In this document: piece by piece, positions 38,889 through 48,927 of the stretch | Layout: each line of letters begins with the position of its first letter | Numbering within the stretch: position 1 is the stretch's first letter | DNA from: Sinorhizobium fredii NGR234 | Lineage (GTDB): Bacteria; Pseudomonadota; Alphaproteobacteria; Rhizobiales; Rhizobiaceae | NCBI RefSeq assembly: GCF_000018545.1 | Contig: NC_012587.1 | Coordinates: 1,116,001 to 1,180,000, forward strand | Direction of reading: 5' to 3' | DNA length: 64,000 nt | Made by a program: the position numbers and the translations under genes | Notes under the pieces: generated by a model | What the model was told of the DNA's origin: nothing | What the model saw: only the letters and a program-made list of their open reading frames with translations | Database searches by the model: none

Positions 38889-39499
38889 TATCCCTTTTCT
38901 CCGATCCGGCTTTCCGTGCCGCTCAAGAGCCGCTGGATATTGGCGCGGTGCTTGATCCAGGTGATCACCGTCATCAGGGCGAAGAGCAGGGCGACCTTCC
39001 CGTATCCGGTTGCATAGAGTGCGATCGGCATGACGGCGGTAGCGATGAGTGCCGACAGTGAGGAGTAGCGGGTGATCTTCGCCGCGGCGAGCCAGATCGC
39101 TGCGAAAGCGGGCACCATCAGCGGCGCCAGGCCGAGCAGGACGCCGATATAGGTGGCGACGCCCTTGCCGCCCTTGAAGGAGAGCCAGACGGGGAAGAGA
39201 TGCCCGAGAAAGGCGGCGAGACCAGCGGCGATGCCGGCTTCAACGCCCCAGAGTGAGGCGATTGCGGCCGCTGCCGTGCCCTTCAGCGCGTCGAGCAGCA
39301 GCGTGGCGGCCGCGAGCTTCTTGTTGCCGGTTCTCAGCACGTTCGTCGCGCCGATATTGCCGGAGCCGATCTTGCGCACGTCGCCGAGCCCCGCCATGCG
39401 GGTGAGGATCAGGCCGAACGGGATGGAGCCGAGCAGATAGCCGAAGGCAAGGCACAGAAGTGTTGCAGGCAGCCCCAACTGCCAGGAAAACAGATCCAC
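38888..39499 (-). CDS. plsY: glycerol-3-phosphate acyltransferase PlsY
   Basis: Membrane enzyme that moves acyl groups from acyl-phosphate to glycerol-3-phosphate, the first step of phospholipid synthesis. 203 residues with five predicted helices. The three family motifs are present: GSIPFG (glycine-rich loop), [11 protein letters not shown] and FKGGKGVAT. The start is GTG with GGAGGA 4-5 nt upstream. It is coupled to dprA by a one-base overlap and follows pyrC after a 29-nt gap. Confidence 0.95.
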   Translation of the reverse strand: MDLFSWQLGLPATLLCLAFGYLLGSIPFGLILTRMAGLGDVRKIGSGNIGATNVLRTGNKKLAAATLLLDALKGTAAAAIASLWGVEAGIAAGLAAFLGHLFPVWLSFKGGKGVATYIGVLLGLAPLMVPAFAAIWLAAAKITRYSSLSALIATAVMPIALYATGYGKVALLFALMTVITWIKHRANIQRLLSGTESRIGEKG

Positions 39500-39528
39500 C
39501 GGTTCCTCCCCCGCCTAAATGCGTCTGC

Positions 39529-40821
39529 TCATGATGAATGGACGAGCTTGCCGCCAACATAGGTTTGGACGACCCGGCCGGTAAAGCGCGCATTTTCGAA
39601 TGGCGTGTTCTTGGAGCGGGAAACCAGCTCCTTTTCGTAGAGGATCCAAGGTTCGTCCAGATCGAGGACGGTAATGTCCGCCTTGGCGCCGGGCTTCAGC
39701 GTGCCGGCATCCAGACCGAAGATCGCGGCTGGACGCGTCGAGAGCGCATCGATCAGCCGCATCAGCGGCACCTGGCCGCTGTGGTAGAGCCGAAGGGCGG
39801 CCGCCGCCAGGGTTTCCAAGCCGATCGCGCCGTCTGCCGCGTCGGCGAAGGGCAGGCGTTTGGTGTCGGCGCCCTGGGGGTCATGCGAGGAGACGATGAT
39901 GTCGATCTTGCCCGTGGCAAGTGCCTCGACCATTGCGACCCGGTCGTCTTCGCCGCGCAGCGGCGGCGACAGCTTGAAGAAGGTCCGGTATTCGCCGATG
40001 TCGTTCTCATTCAGCGTCAAATGGTTGATCGAGATGCCGCAGGTCACGTTCGCGCCGCGCTCCCGGGCTGCCTGCACGGCATCTGCCGATTCGGGCAAGG
40101 AGACTTCGGCGGCGTGATAGGCAGCCTTCGTCAGGGCGGCGATGCGAAGATCGCGCTCGAGCGGAATGATCTCGGCCTCGCGCGGAATTCCGGGAAGCCC
40201 GAGCCAGCTTGCCAGCAGCCCTTCGTTCATGACGCCGTTGGCGCCGAGATATTTGTCGCGGGTCTCCAGCGCAACGACGGCATCGAACTCGCGCGCATAG
40301 GTCATCGCGCGGCGAAGCACGAGAGAGTCGTGGACCGGCTGCCGGCCGTTGGTGAAGCAGACAGCCCCCGCATCCCGGAGAAGCCCGAGTTCGCTCATCT
40401 CCGCCCCGAGCAGCCCCTTGGTCAGCGCCGCCGCCGGATGGACGTTGACGAGCGCCTTGTCGCGGGCGGTCTTCTGCACGAATTCGACGAGGGCGATCTC
40501 GTCGATCACCGGATTGGTGTCCGGCATGGCGATAAAGGAGGTGACGCCGCCGGTCGCGGCGGCCCGCGAGGCCGACTCGATCGTCTCGCGATATTCGCTG
40601 CCCGGTTCGCCGACGAAGACGCGGGCATCGACGAGCCCCGGCACCGCGGTAAGACCGGCGCAATCCTTGACGAAGGCACCCGCCGGGACGCCCTGGTTCA
40701 TGGCGTCCTTTCCGGCTGCAAGGATGCGTCCGTCGTTTCCGACGACGATCGTGCCGGTCTCGTCGAGGTTCCGCGAGGGATCGACGATGCGCAGGTTCTG
40801 AAGGACGAGCGGTCTGGTCAT
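39529..40821 (-). CDS. pyrC: dihydroorotase-like protein lacking catalytic residues (PyrX/PyrC')
   Basis: 430 residues with the amidohydrolase (class I dihydroorotase) fold from end to end. The metal-binding signature PGxxDxHVHxREPG reads [14 protein letters not shown] (61-74), so both histidines (now Arg67 and Phe69) and the substrate Arg (now Gly71) are gone. The SDHAPH motif reads SSHDPQ, losing the catalytic Asp. It is therefore probably inactive and structural. In Pseudomonas an inactive PyrC' is needed to assemble the PyrB dodecamer; the ATGA overlap with pyrB here fits that role. A working dihydroorotase should be encoded elsewhere. Databases usually call such genes pyrC. Confidence 0.85.
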
Positions 40822-41759
40822 GGGCGCGGCCCCTGGTCCTGCGAGAGAAGAAGTGTTTCCATGACGGCCATGCGCACCGCGACACCCATCTCGACCTGCT
40901 GTTCGATGACGCTTTGCGGTCCGTCGGCGACCTCGGACGCGATCTCGACGCCGCGGTTCATGGGGCCCGGATGCATGACGAGCGCATCGTCCTTGGCCGC
41001 CTTCAGCGTTTCCGCGTCGAGCCCGTAATAGTGGAAGTATTCGCGCACCGACGGCACGAAGGAGCCGGCCATGCGCTCGCGCTGGAGCCGCAGCATCATC
41101 ACCACGTCCGCATCCTTCAGGCCCTCCGCCATGGATCGATAGACCTCTGCGCCCATCTGTTCTATGCCGGCGGGAAGCAAGGTCGCCGGTGCGACGACGC
41201 GGACACGGGCGCCCATCTGGTTGAGCAGCAGGATGTTGGAGCGGGCGACGCGGGAATGCAGGACGTCGCCGCAGATCGCCACGATGATCCGCGACAGCTT
41301 GCCCTTGGCGCGGCGGATCGTCAGCGCGTCGAGAAGCGCCTGCGTCGGATGCTCGTGCTGGCCGTCGCCGGCGTTGACGACCGAGCAGGAGACCTTCTGC
41401 GCGAGCAGTGCTGCGGCGCCGGCCGAGGAGTGGCGCACGACGAGCACGTCCGGATGCATCGCATTCAGCGTCATCGCCGTGTCGATCAGCGTCTCGCCCT
41501 TCTTCACCGAGGAGTTGCCGACCGACATGTTCATGACGTCGGCGCCAAGCCGCTTGCCGGCCAGTTCGAAGGACGATTGCGTGCGGGTCGAGGCTTCGAA
41601 GAAGAGGTTGATCTGCGTCAGCCCGCGCAGTGAAGAGGTCTTCTTCTCCCTCTGCCGGGAGATTTTGACCGCTTCGTCGGCGCGATCGAGCAGGAGCGTG
41701 ATGTCCTGCTCCGTCAGCCCCTTGATGCCGAGCAGGTGGCGATGCGGGAAAGTGATCAT
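40818..41759 (-). CDS. pyrB: aspartate carbamoyltransferase catalytic subunit
   Basis: Second step of pyrimidine synthesis: carbamoyl phosphate plus aspartate. ATG at 41759 gives 313 residues; an in-frame codon at 41774 would add five. The carbamoyl-phosphate loop [22 protein letters not shown], the mobile loop MLRLQRERM and the C-terminal [11 protein letters not shown] are intact, so the enzyme should be active. No pyrI is seen; regulation may involve the downstream PyrX-like partner, with which it overlaps (ATGA). Confidence 0.96.
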
Positions 41760-41792
41760 GAGCCGCCCTTGCATGCTGGAATTCGGCTCGCT

Positions 41793-41821
41793 CTATAGAA
41801 CGTGGTCCCCGGCACGGCAAG
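41793..41821 (-). promoter_or_regulatory. pyrB promoter
   Basis: On the minus strand CTTGCC (41821-41816), 17-nt spacer, CTATAG (41798-41793). This agrees with the Sinorhizobium consensus CTTGAC-N17-CTATAT at 10 of 12 positions. The expected start site is about 25-30 nt before the ATG. Confidence 0.6.
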
Positions 41822-41927
41822 TGGCGCGACAAGCCGCGCGCCGGGCCTTCCGAAGAAAACTTGCAGAGGCCGCGGTTCTTGCCGCGGACCTGTTTCGTAC
41901 CCGCGAAACTTGCGCTAGAACCGGCCT

Positions 41928-43580
41928 ATGAATCAGATGAACCGGACCGAACAGAAACTCGCCGAACTGAACCAGCCGAAGCCCTGGTCCGGTATCAATG
42001 CCTATCGCTCCGACCCCTTGATGGTCGACATCACCTCGGCCATGCCGAAGCCGTTGCGCGACGAGTTCGACGCGCTCGGCCGCTACGTGACCTCGCCGGA
42101 GGCCCAGGAACTGGCGCGCATGGCCAATGAGGGTGTGCCGAAGCTGAAGACGCACGGCCCGCGCGGCGAGCGCCTCGACGTCGTCGAGTTCCATCCGGCC
42201 TGGCATGCGCTGATGCGTCGGTCGATGACGACCGGATTGCATTCGTCCGCCTGGGAGAACCTGCCGGACGAGCGCGGCCGGTCGCACAAGGCGAGGGCGA
42301 TCCGCTTCTATCTGACGGCGCAGCTTGAGTGTGGCCATCTCTGCCCGCTGACGATGACCAGCGCTTCCGTTGCTGCGATCACTGCATCGCCGGCCGTCCA
42401 GAAGGAATGGGCGCCGAAGATCCTGTCGCGCAAATATGACTCGACGAACCGGCCCTGGATGCAGAAGTCCGCGGTGACGATCGGCATGGGCATGACGGAG
42501 AAGCAGGGCGGTACGGATGTGCGCGCCAACACCTCGACCGCCGAACGGGTCGGCGAGGGGATCTATCGCCTGAACGGCCACAAGTGGTTCATGTCGGCGC
42601 CGATGAGCGACGCCTTCGTCATGCTGGCGCAGACCCGCGAGGGGCTCGGCTGCTTCCTCGTCCCGCGGCTGCTTGAGGACGGTGGCGCCAACGGGCTGCG
42701 TTTCCAGCGTCTCAAGGACAAGCTCGGCAATCGCTCCAATGCGTCGTCGGAGGTCGAGTTCTCGGACACCTTCGGCTTCCTGCTCGGAACGCCGGATGCA
42801 GGCATTCGCACCATCCTCGATATGGTGACGCTGACGAGACTCGACTGCGCGCTCGCTTCGGCCGGCATGATGCGCGCCTCGCTCGCCGAGGCCGTGCACC
42901 ACACCCGCGGCCGCAACGTCTTCGGCAAGTCGCTCGTCAGCCAGCCGATGATGACGCGTGTGCTCGCCGACATGGCACTCGACGTCGCCGCGGCAAGTGC
43001 GCTGTCGTTCCGCCTCGCCGAAGCTTTCGACAATGCCCATGGCAGTGCCGATGATGCGGCTTACGCCCGCATCATGACGCCCGTGGCGAAATACTGGTGC
43101 TGCAAGATCGCCCCTGCCTTGATCTACGAGGCGATGGAGTGCCTCGGCGGCAACGGTTACGTGGAAGAGCGGGCGCTTGCCCGGCATTATCGCGAAGCGC
43201 CGGTCAACGCGATCTGGGAAGGCTCCGGCAATGTCATGGCGCTCGACGTGCTCCGGGTGCTCGGACGTCGCAAGGAACTCTTCGAGCAGTTGTTCGGCGT
43301 CTTCAGCCGCGATCTCGGGCCTGCTGGACCGAAGACCATCGATGTGCTGCGGGCCGCCATGTCGCTCTGCGAGCGTGACGAGGGCGCCGCGCGCCTGCTG
43401 GTCGAACAGCTTGCGCTGGCGGCGGCGGCGGCCGAGCTCTATCGGTTGGGCGCCGGGCGCATCGCCGACGCCTTCCTGGAGTCGCGATTGGCCGCCGGCT
43501 GGCGCGCGACCTACGGCATGCTCGATTCGCGCTTCGATTCCGCCTATGTGCTCGACCTGCTTTATCCGGCGGCCACGTAG
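41928..43580 (+). CDS. acyl-CoA dehydrogenase, AidB-like
   Basis: FAD-dependent protein of 550 residues, longer than normal acyl-CoA dehydrogenases (about 380) and close to E. coli AidB (541). The N-terminal extension (AELNQPKPWSGINAYRSDPL), the FAD-binding MGMTEKQGGTDVRAN, and ECLGGNGYVEERALARHYREAP near the C-terminus are typical of the AidB/isovaleryl group. AidB protects DNA during alkylation stress in E. coli; whether this one does is not decidable. No ada or alkB gene is adjacent. Its last 19 nt overlap the convergent AEC gene. Confidence 0.88.
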   Translation: MNQMNRTEQKLAELNQPKPWSGINAYRSDPLMVDITSAMPKPLRDEFDALGRYVTSPEAQELARMANEGVPKLKTHGPRGERLDVVEFHPAWHALMRRSMTTGLHSSAWENLPDERGRSHKARAIRFYLTAQLECGHLCPLTMTSASVAAITASPAVQKEWAPKILSRKYDSTNRPWMQKSAVTIGMGMTEKQGGTDVRANTSTAERVGEGIYRLNGHKWFMSAPMSDAFVMLAQTREGLGCFLVPRLLEDGGANGLRFQRLKDKLGNRSNASSEVEFSDTFGFLLGTPDAGIRTILDMVTLTRLDCALASAGMMRASLAEAVHHTRGRNVFGKSLVSQPMMTRVLADMALDVAAASALSFRLAEAFDNAHGSADDAAYARIMTPVAKYWCCKIAPALIYEAMECLGGNGYVEERALARHYREAPVNAIWEGSGNVMALDVLRVLGRRKELFEQLFGVFSRDLGPAGPKTIDVLRAAMSLCERDEGAARLLVEQLALAAAAAELYRLGAGRIADAFLESRLAAGWRATYGMLDSRFDSAYVLDLLYPAAT

Positions 43581-44497
43581 CGGGTGACGGAAAGAACGAG
43601 CGGTATCGTGAAGAACGACACGGCCGTCTGCACCGTGGCGACGGCGGCGTAGAGTTCCGCATCTCCCCCCATCTGCTTGGCAAGAAGATAACCGTTCATC
43701 GCCGTCGGCACGGCGGCGCCGAGCGCGATGACGAGCAGGGCATCGCCGGTGATGCCGAGCAGTGCGCTGGCGCTGACCATGAAGATCGGCATGACGATGA
43801 GCTTCAGGGCGACCGCGAGGACAGCGGCGCCCGTGGGCTTCAAGGCATCGGCAATTCTTAGCCCGGCGCCGACCAATACGAGGCCGAGGCTGAGCGAGGC
43901 CGTTGCCAGCATGTCGATCGCGGTCATCACCGGCTCGTAGAGCTCGATGCCGGTGAGGTTGAACAGTATCCCGGCGGCCGAAGCGAGGATCAGCGGATTG
44001 GTTATGATCTTCAGGAAGAAGAAGCCGACCCCGCGGCCGCCACCGCCGAACCAGACGAGCACGCCGACATTGTAGAAATTGATCGGGATGATGATCAGCG
44101 TCATCACCAGCGCCGTCAGGCTGAGGCCGATCGCACCATAGAGTTTTTCAGCCACGGCAAGGGCGATGAAGGCGTTCCAGCGCGTCGCGGTCTGGAAGAT
44201 CGAGGTGAAGGTGGCGCCGGAAATGCCCTTGCCGCGCAGGAGGGGCCAGGTCAGGAGGAGGGCGATCGACATCAGCGTGACGCTGCCGATTGCCGCGCCG
44301 GCCGTCGCATCGGCCTCCATTCCGGTGAAATCCGCCTTCGCCAAGGTCGAAAAGAGAAGTGCGGGAAAGAGAAAATAGTAGCCGAACTGCTCGAGCCCGA
44401 CCCAAAGCCCCTGGTCGACGAGCCGGGAACGGCGAAGCCAGACGCCGAGCAAGACGAGCAGGAAGACGGGAAGGATGCTTTCGAAAATGGCGGTCAT
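43562..44497 (-). CDS. AEC family transporter (auxin efflux carrier-like)
   Basis: 311 residues with about ten membrane helices in two repeats of five (sequence opens FESILPVFLLVLLGVWLRR). The pattern NPLILASAAGILFNLTGIEL in the middle and a C-terminal half with VALKLIVMPIFMV are typical of the bacterial AEC family, whose members export or import small carboxylates such as malate and malonate. Substrate unknown. Its 3' end overlaps the acyl-CoA dehydrogenase gene by 19 nt, tail to tail. Confidence 0.85.
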   Translation of the reverse strand: MTAIFESILPVFLLVLLGVWLRRSRLVDQGLWVGLEQFGYYFLFPALLFSTLAKADFTGMEADATAGAAIGSVTLMSIALLLTWPLLRGKGISGATFTSIFQTATRWNAFIALAVAEKLYGAIGLSLTALVMTLIIIPINFYNVGVLVWFGGGGRGVGFFFLKIITNPLILASAAGILFNLTGIELYEPVMTAIDMLATASLSLGLVLVGAGLRIADALKPTGAAVLAVALKLIVMPIFMVSASALLGITGDALLVIALGAAVPTAMNGYLLAKQMGGDAELYAAVATVQTAVSFFTIPLVLSVTRYVAAG

Positions 44498-44704
44498 CGC
44501 GGCTCATGCAGACGGAAGTGCTAGGGCTGGTGCAGGGCGAGGATCGGCTCGCACGCACGCCAAGCTTTTAGAACTGTGAGGCTGCGGGCCGCAACCCCGC
44601 TTGACTTGTGAATATTAACCTTAATGAATGGTTTACGTTGCGCTGGGGCGGCGATGGCACAGATACTGACGCCAGTTCAATGAAGTTCGGAACGGAGCGG
44701 TTCG

Positions 44705-44857
44705 GTGAGAACTGGCTTGATGATCGTCATGATGATGTTTTTCGCCGCACTGGCGCTCGACATAGCAACGCTCGCCGTCGGCCTCTTCGCCTTCGTTCTC
44801 GCGGAGCGGGCCATCTATCCGCTGCTGTGCGGCCGGGCCGAGAGGAGAGGCGCATGA
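44705..44857 (+). CDS. 50-residue single-pass membrane protein
   Basis: GTG at 44705 is preceded by GGAG 7 nt upstream. The 50-residue product opens MRTGLMIVMMMFFAALALD, a hydrophobic run interrupted by one Asp, continues as a second hydrophobic run, and ends in a basic tail (GRAERRGA). The stop overlaps the ATG of the next membrane-protein gene (ATGA), which strongly suggests it is translated. A CTTGAC (44600-44605) in the AT-rich upstream region may belong to its promoter. Function unknown. Confidence 0.6.
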   Translation: MRTGLMIVMMMFFAALALDIATLAVGLFAFVLAERAIYPLLCGRAERRGA

Positions 44858-45198
44858 AGTGGCTGATGATCTTCTGGGGCGGGCCGGTCATCCTGCTGAC
44901 CGGCTGGTATTCACTCTCCTATTACGACATGAGCTTCGGCATCTTCATGTTGACGCGCGAGGCGCACGACCTGGTGTTCCGCGTCTACGGCCACGTCCTC
45001 GGTATCCCGCCGGAAAGCATCCCACCGCTTGTTGCGCGGGCGATGGTCGTCGATACGATCGTCCTTTTCGGGCTCGTAGCGCTCCGCAGACACCGGCAGA
45101 TCGCCTCCTGGTTCGGCGCGCGCTTCGGCGGCGCGACCTCTCAGCCGGCGGGCGCGTCGCCCCTGCCAAGCAACGCCAATCTGTCGAGCGCTCCCTGA
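44854..45198 (+). CDS. hypothetical membrane protein
   Basis: 114 residues. One membrane segment at the N-terminus ([20 protein letters not shown]), an amphipathic middle with [17 protein letters not shown], a second membrane segment around residues 62-78 ([17 protein letters not shown]), then a basic cytoplasmic tail rich in Ser/Pro/Ala. It is translationally coupled to the small gene before it. The last 58 nt overlap the antisense 3' end of ruvX. Conserved in rhizobia as far as I recall, with no known role. Confidence 0.7.
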   Translation: MKWLMIFWGGPVILLTGWYSLSYYDMSFGIFMLTREAHDLVFRVYGHVLGIPPESIPPLVARAMVVDTIVLFGLVALRRHRQIASWFGARFGGATSQPAGASPLPSNANLSSAP

Positions 45199-45629
45199 AG
45201 AATGAAGGAGGCGGCGGCCGAGTCGATGCGCTCGGCGCGTTTCCTGCGCGAAACATCCATCTCGATCAACACCCGCTCGGCCGCGACCGTCGAAAGCCGC
45301 TCGTCCCAAAGCACGAAGGGGATATCCGTCTTCTCGCCCATATTGCGCACGAAGGCCCGCGTCGCCTGGCAGCGCGGCCCTTCCGTCCCGTCCATGTTGA
45401 CGGGCAGGCCGATGACGAAGGCTCCGATCCGTTCCTTTGCGGCCACATCGAGCAGCGCTTGCGCATCGATGCCGAACTTGACGCGCCGAAGGACGTCGCG
45501 CGGCGTTGCGAAGCGCCGTCCGAGATCGGATACCGAAATGCCGATCGTCTTGGTGCCGAGGTCCAAGCCCGCGATCGCCTGATGCGGCGGCAGCCGCGCG
45601 GCGAGTTCTTCGATGGTGATAATTGCCAT
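45141..45629 (-). CDS. ruvX: Holliday junction resolvase-like protein RuvX (YqgF)
   Basis: RNase H-fold nuclease also implicated in pre-16S rRNA 5'-end processing. 162 residues. The first catalytic Asp is in [16 protein letters not shown] (Asp23), followed by [12 protein letters not shown], the LWDERLST motif and the last acidic residue in [16 protein letters not shown] at 45629 is chosen; the frame remains open upstream but without similarity. It overlaps the convergent membrane-protein gene by 58 nt. Confidence 0.93.
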   Translation of the reverse strand: MAIITIEELAARLPPHQAIAGLDLGTKTIGISVSDLGRRFATPRDVLRRVKFGIDAQALLDVAAKERIGAFVIGLPVNMDGTEGPRCQATRAFVRNMGEKTDIPFVLWDERLSTVAAERVLIEMDVSRRKRAERIDSAAASFILQGALDRLALLGRGDAPAG

Positions 45630-45749
45630 AGGATGAGCCGATTCGATCTTTCCAGTTCGCTGGTCTGATCCATATGCTTGCCCGACAGATAAATCGATCA
45701 CCTTTCTGCTCCGGCCCCGGCCGGGCGCCGTGGTTTTAGGGAGAACGTC

Positions 45750-46454
45750 ATGAAGATCAAATGGCTGGGCCATTCCGCCTTTCACATCGAAACCGCCAAG
45801 GCGAAGATCCTGGTCGATCCGTTCTTCACCGGCAATCCAGCCTTCGACGACAGCGAGCGGCAGGCCGCCACCGCCGGGCTGACGCATATCCTCCTGACGC
45901 ATGGCCATGGCGACCACGTCGGCGACACGGTGGCGATCGCCAAAGAAACCGACGCGACCGTCGTCGCCAACTTCGATCTGTGCATGTGGCTCGGACGGCA
46001 TGGCATCTCCAAGATGGAGCCCGGCAATACCGGGGGCACGATCCGGCTCGGCGCCTTCTCGGCCACCTTCGTCAATGCCTTGCATTCCTCGGCGCAGATT
46101 ACCGAGGACGGGGTCTCGCATTGCCTCGGCAACGCCAATGGCCTCGTCCTGCATTTCGACGACGAGCCGACGCTCTACCACATGGGCGACACCGACATTT
46201 TCTCCGACATGGCGCTTATCCAGGAACTGCACCAGCCGGATATCGGCATCGTGCCGATCGGTGACCGCTTCACGATGGGCGGAGCGGTGGCGGCGCTCGC
46301 CTGCCAGCGTTATTTCAAGTTCGACACCGCCATACCCTGCCACTATGGATCCTTCCCCATCATCGACCGGACGCCGGAGACCTTCGTCGCCGCCATGGAC
46401 GGCGCCTCGACGCTGGTCGCCACACCCGAGGTCGGCGGCGTCGTCACGTCTTGA
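45750..46454 (+). CDS. UPF0173 family metal-dependent hydrolase
   Basis: 234 residues with a metallo-beta-lactamase fold: the metal motif [11 protein letters not shown] near residue 50, [11 protein letters not shown] and CHYGSFP towards the end. This is the UPF0173 (YtkL-like) family of metal-dependent hydrolases, with no settled substrate. AGGGAGAA lies 5 nt before the ATG. It is followed after about 105 nt by gatC. Confidence 0.88.
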   Translation: MKIKWLGHSAFHIETAKAKILVDPFFTGNPAFDDSERQAATAGLTHILLTHGHGDHVGDTVAIAKETDATVVANFDLCMWLGRHGISKMEPGNTGGTIRLGAFSATFVNALHSSAQITEDGVSHCLGNANGLVLHFDDEPTLYHMGDTDIFSDMALIQELHQPDIGIVPIGDRFTMGGAVAALACQRYFKFDTAIPCHYGSFPIIDRTPETFVAAMDGASTLVATPEVGGVVTS

Positions 46455-46501
46455 GGAAGAGCCCCCATCTGATACAGAAGCGGGTTGGCGTTATTCGCGA
46501 G

Positions 46502-46528
46502 TTGCACGTTGTGCAAGTCGTCTTTATA
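46502..46528 (+). promoter_or_regulatory. putative gatCA promoter with 15-nt palindrome
   Basis: TTGCAC (46502-46507) and TTATAG (46524-46529) stand 16 nt apart and form a fair promoter. The -35 is one arm of a perfect dyad TTGCAC-GTT-GTGCAA (46502-46516), a plausible operator for an unknown regulator or a cruciform. Confidence 0.4.
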
Positions 46529-46560
46529 GCGGGGGAAATCCTGAGAGACCGGAGACGATC

Positions 46561-46848
46561 ATGTCCGTAGACCTAGCCACCGTGAAGCGTGTCGCCCGCC
46601 TTGCCCGGATCGCCGTCAGCGACGAGGAAGCCGAACGGATGACCGGCGAACTCAACGGCATCCTCGGCTTTGTCGAGCAGCTTTCCGAAGTGAACGTCGA
46701 TGGTGTCGAGCCGATGACCTCGGTGATGCCGATGGAGATGAAGAAGCGGGACGATATCGTCGCGGATGGCGACAAGGCCGCCGATATCGTCGCCAATGCG
46801 CCGAATTCGGATCGTGATTTCTTCCTCGTTCCCAAGGTCGTCGAGTAA
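46561..46848 (+). CDS. gatC: Asp-tRNA(Asn)/Glu-tRNA(Gln) amidotransferase subunit C
   Basis: 95-residue scaffold that wraps between GatA and GatB. The start [19 protein letters not shown] and the middle [15 protein letters not shown] are diagnostic. CCGGAGA lies 4-5 nt before the ATG. gatA follows after 46 nt. Together with gatB at 49.9 kb this completes the GatCAB complex, needed because alphaproteobacteria mischarge tRNA-Gln (and often tRNA-Asn). Confidence 0.96.
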   Translation: MSVDLATVKRVARLARIAVSDEEAERMTGELNGILGFVEQLSEVNVDGVEPMTSVMPMEMKKRDDIVADGDKAADIVANAPNSDRDFFLVPKVVE

Positions 46849-46894
46849 GCCGCTTCCGCCGCCCGCGTCCAGATTTCGAAAGTTCGATTGCACC

Positions 46895-48376
46895 ATGACC
46901 GACCTGACCCGCCTCACGATCGCCGAAGCCCGCGCCAAGCTTTCCGCCAAGGAAATCACCGCGGTCGAATTGACCGACGCCTATATCGGGGCGATCGAGG
47001 CAGCCAATGAGACCATTAACGCCTATGTCACCGTCACGCCGGAAAAGGCGCGGGCGATGGCCAAGGCCTCCGACGCCCGTATCGCCGCCGGCAAGGCTGG
47101 CGCGCTGGAAGGCATCCCGCTCGGCATCAAGGACCTTTTCGGCACCGAAGGCGTCCACACCCAGGCCTGCAGCCACATCCTCGACGGCTTCAGGCCGCGC
47201 TACGAATCGACCGTCACCCAAAACCTCTGGAACGACGGCGCCGTCATGCTCGGCAAGCTCAACATGGACGAGTTCGCCATGGGCTCGTCCAACGAGACCT
47301 CCTACTACGGTCCGGTCAAGAACCCGTGGCGCGCCAAGGGATCGAACATGGATCTCGTGCCCGGTGGCTCGTCCGGCGGTTCGGCCGCGGCAGTCGCGGC
47401 TTATCTCTGCGCCGGCGCGACGGCGACCGACACCGGCGGCTCGATCCGTCAGCCGGCCGCCTTCACCGGCACCGTCGGCATCAAGCCGACCTACGGTCGC
47501 TGCTCGCGCTGGGGTGTCGTCGCCTTTGCCTCCTCGCTCGACCAGGCCGGCCCGATCGCCCGCGACGTGCGCGATGCGGCGATCCTGCTGAAGTCGATGG
47601 CAAGCGTCGACCTCAAGGACACGACCTCCGTCGACCTTCCGGTTCCGGACTACGAGGCATCGATCGGCCAGTCGATCAAGGGCATGAAGATCGGCATTCC
47701 GAAGGAATACCGCGTCGACGGCATGCCGGAGGAGATCGAGGCGCTCTGGCAGCAGGGCATCGCCTGGCTGAAGGAAGCCGGTGCCGAAATCGTCGACATC
47801 ACGCTGCCGCACACGAAGTACGCGCTGCCCGCCTATTACATCGTCGCGCCGGCCGAAGCGTCGTCCAACCTCGCGCGCTACGACGGGGTGCGCTACGGCC
47901 TGCGTGTCGACGGCAAGGACATCGTCGACATGTATGAGAAGACGCGCGCCGCCGGCTTCGGCCGCGAGGTCAAGCGCCGCATCATGATCGGCACCTATGT
48001 GCTTTCGGCCGGTTACTACGACGCCTATTACCTGCGTGCCCAGAAGGTTCGCAGCCTGATCAAGCGCGACTTCGAGCTTGCTTTCCAGGCCGGCGTCGAC
48101 GCGATCCTGACCCCTGCCACGCCGTCTTCGGCCTTCGGCATTGCGGACGAGGATCTCGCATCCGATCCGGTGAAGATGTACCTGAACGACATCTTCACCG
48201 TGACCGTCAACATGGCCGGGCTTCCGGGGATCGCCGTGCCGGGCGGGCTCGATCACAAGGGCCTGCCGCTCGGCCTGCAGTTGATCGGCAAGCCTTTCGA
48301 CGAAGAGACGCTGTTCAAGACGGCCCACGTCATCGAACAGGCCGCCGGCCGCTTCGCCCCGTCCAAGTGGTGGTAA
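46895..48376 (+). CDS. gatA: Asp-tRNA(Asn)/Glu-tRNA(Gln) amidotransferase subunit A
   Basis: Glutaminase subunit of GatCAB, amidase-signature family, 493 residues. The catalytic triad is visible: Lys in [12 protein letters not shown], cis-Ser in [14 protein letters not shown] and nucleophile Ser in [30 protein letters not shown] is the usual ammonia-gate region. Length is normal. Same operon as gatC. Confidence 0.97.
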   Translation: MTDLTRLTIAEARAKLSAKEITAVELTDAYIGAIEAANETINAYVTVTPEKARAMAKASDARIAAGKAGALEGIPLGIKDLFGTEGVHTQACSHILDGFRPRYESTVTQNLWNDGAVMLGKLNMDEFAMGSSNETSYYGPVKNPWRAKGSNMDLVPGGSSGGSAAAVAAYLCAGATATDTGGSIRQPAAFTGTVGIKPTYGRCSRWGVVAFASSLDQAGPIARDVRDAAILLKSMASVDLKDTTSVDLPVPDYEASIGQSIKGMKIGIPKEYRVDGMPEEIEALWQQGIAWLKEAGAEIVDITLPHTKYALPAYYIVAPAEASSNLARYDGVRYGLRVDGKDIVDMYEKTRAAGFGREVKRRIMIGTYVLSAGYYDAYYLRAQKVRSLIKRDFELAFQAGVDAILTPATPSSAFGIADEDLASDPVKMYLNDIFTVTVNMAGLPGIAVPGGLDHKGLPLGLQLIGKPFDEETLFKTAHVIEQAAGRFAPSKWW

Positions 48377-48453
48377 CCGGCCACTGCTTGGCTTCGGCGA
48401 TAGTCAATCGGCGTCAACAATGATGTAATGAAAGCGGAAAGGGGCTCCGCTTC

Positions 48454-48927
48454 ATGGTCGTCATTCGCCACGCTCGCCAGAACGAGATCGGTCTTCTTGC
48501 GGCGATCGGGCTGCGGGCCTGGGCGAAGGCGATTGCAGGGCTCGCGGATGCCGCGCGAATGCGAGATGCGGCGGAGAGCGCCTTCGTCGATTTCCTGACG
48601 GAGCACTGGCTTTCCGTTCTCCTGATCGAGGAGGAAAACCAGGTCTGCGGCTGGGCCGCCCGCGAGGACCTCGACGGCACGATCTCCGATCTCTGGATCG
48701 ATCCCGCGGCGCAGGGCATGGGTCTTGGCCGGGCGCTGCTGGCCGATATGGAGCAACGCATGGCGGCAGAGGGCTTCGACGTCGCGAGCGCAAAGACGCA
48801 CGCGCAGAACACCGCCGCTGTCGCCTTCTTCCAAAGCGCCGGCTACCGGGTGAAGTGGCTGTCGACCGCCTATTCGCAGAAGCTCGACCGCGACATGGAA
48901 TTCATCGGCCTCTCCAAAGAGTTATAG
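48454..48927 (+). CDS. GNAT family N-acetyltransferase
   Basis: 157 residues. The acetyl-CoA motif is LWIDPAAQGMGLGRALLADME (Q-G-M-G-L-G core), followed by ASAKTHAQNTAAVAFFQSAGY, the usual motif B. Substrate unknown. It sits between gatA and the YjhX-like gene; 78 nt separate it from gatA. Confidence 0.82.
   Translation: MVVIRHARQNEIGLLAAIGLRAWAKAIAGLADAARMRDAAESAFVDFLTEHWLSVLLIEEENQVCGWAAREDLDGTISDLWIDPAAQGMGLGRALLADMEQRMAAEGFDVASAKTHAQNTAAVAFFQSAGYRVKWLSTAYSQKLDRDMEFIGLSKEL

Noticed and set aside
39529..41832. A single 767-codon frame that would fuse pyrC with a long upstream segment
   Set aside because: The upstream two fifths is an out-of-frame reading of pyrB; the true pyrC start is ATG 40821, overlapping the pyrB stop.
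45630..46343. Upstream extension of ruvX to 400 residues
   Set aside because: The extra 238 residues overlap the UPF0173 gene on the other strand and have no RuvX similarity; ATG 45629 is the natural start.
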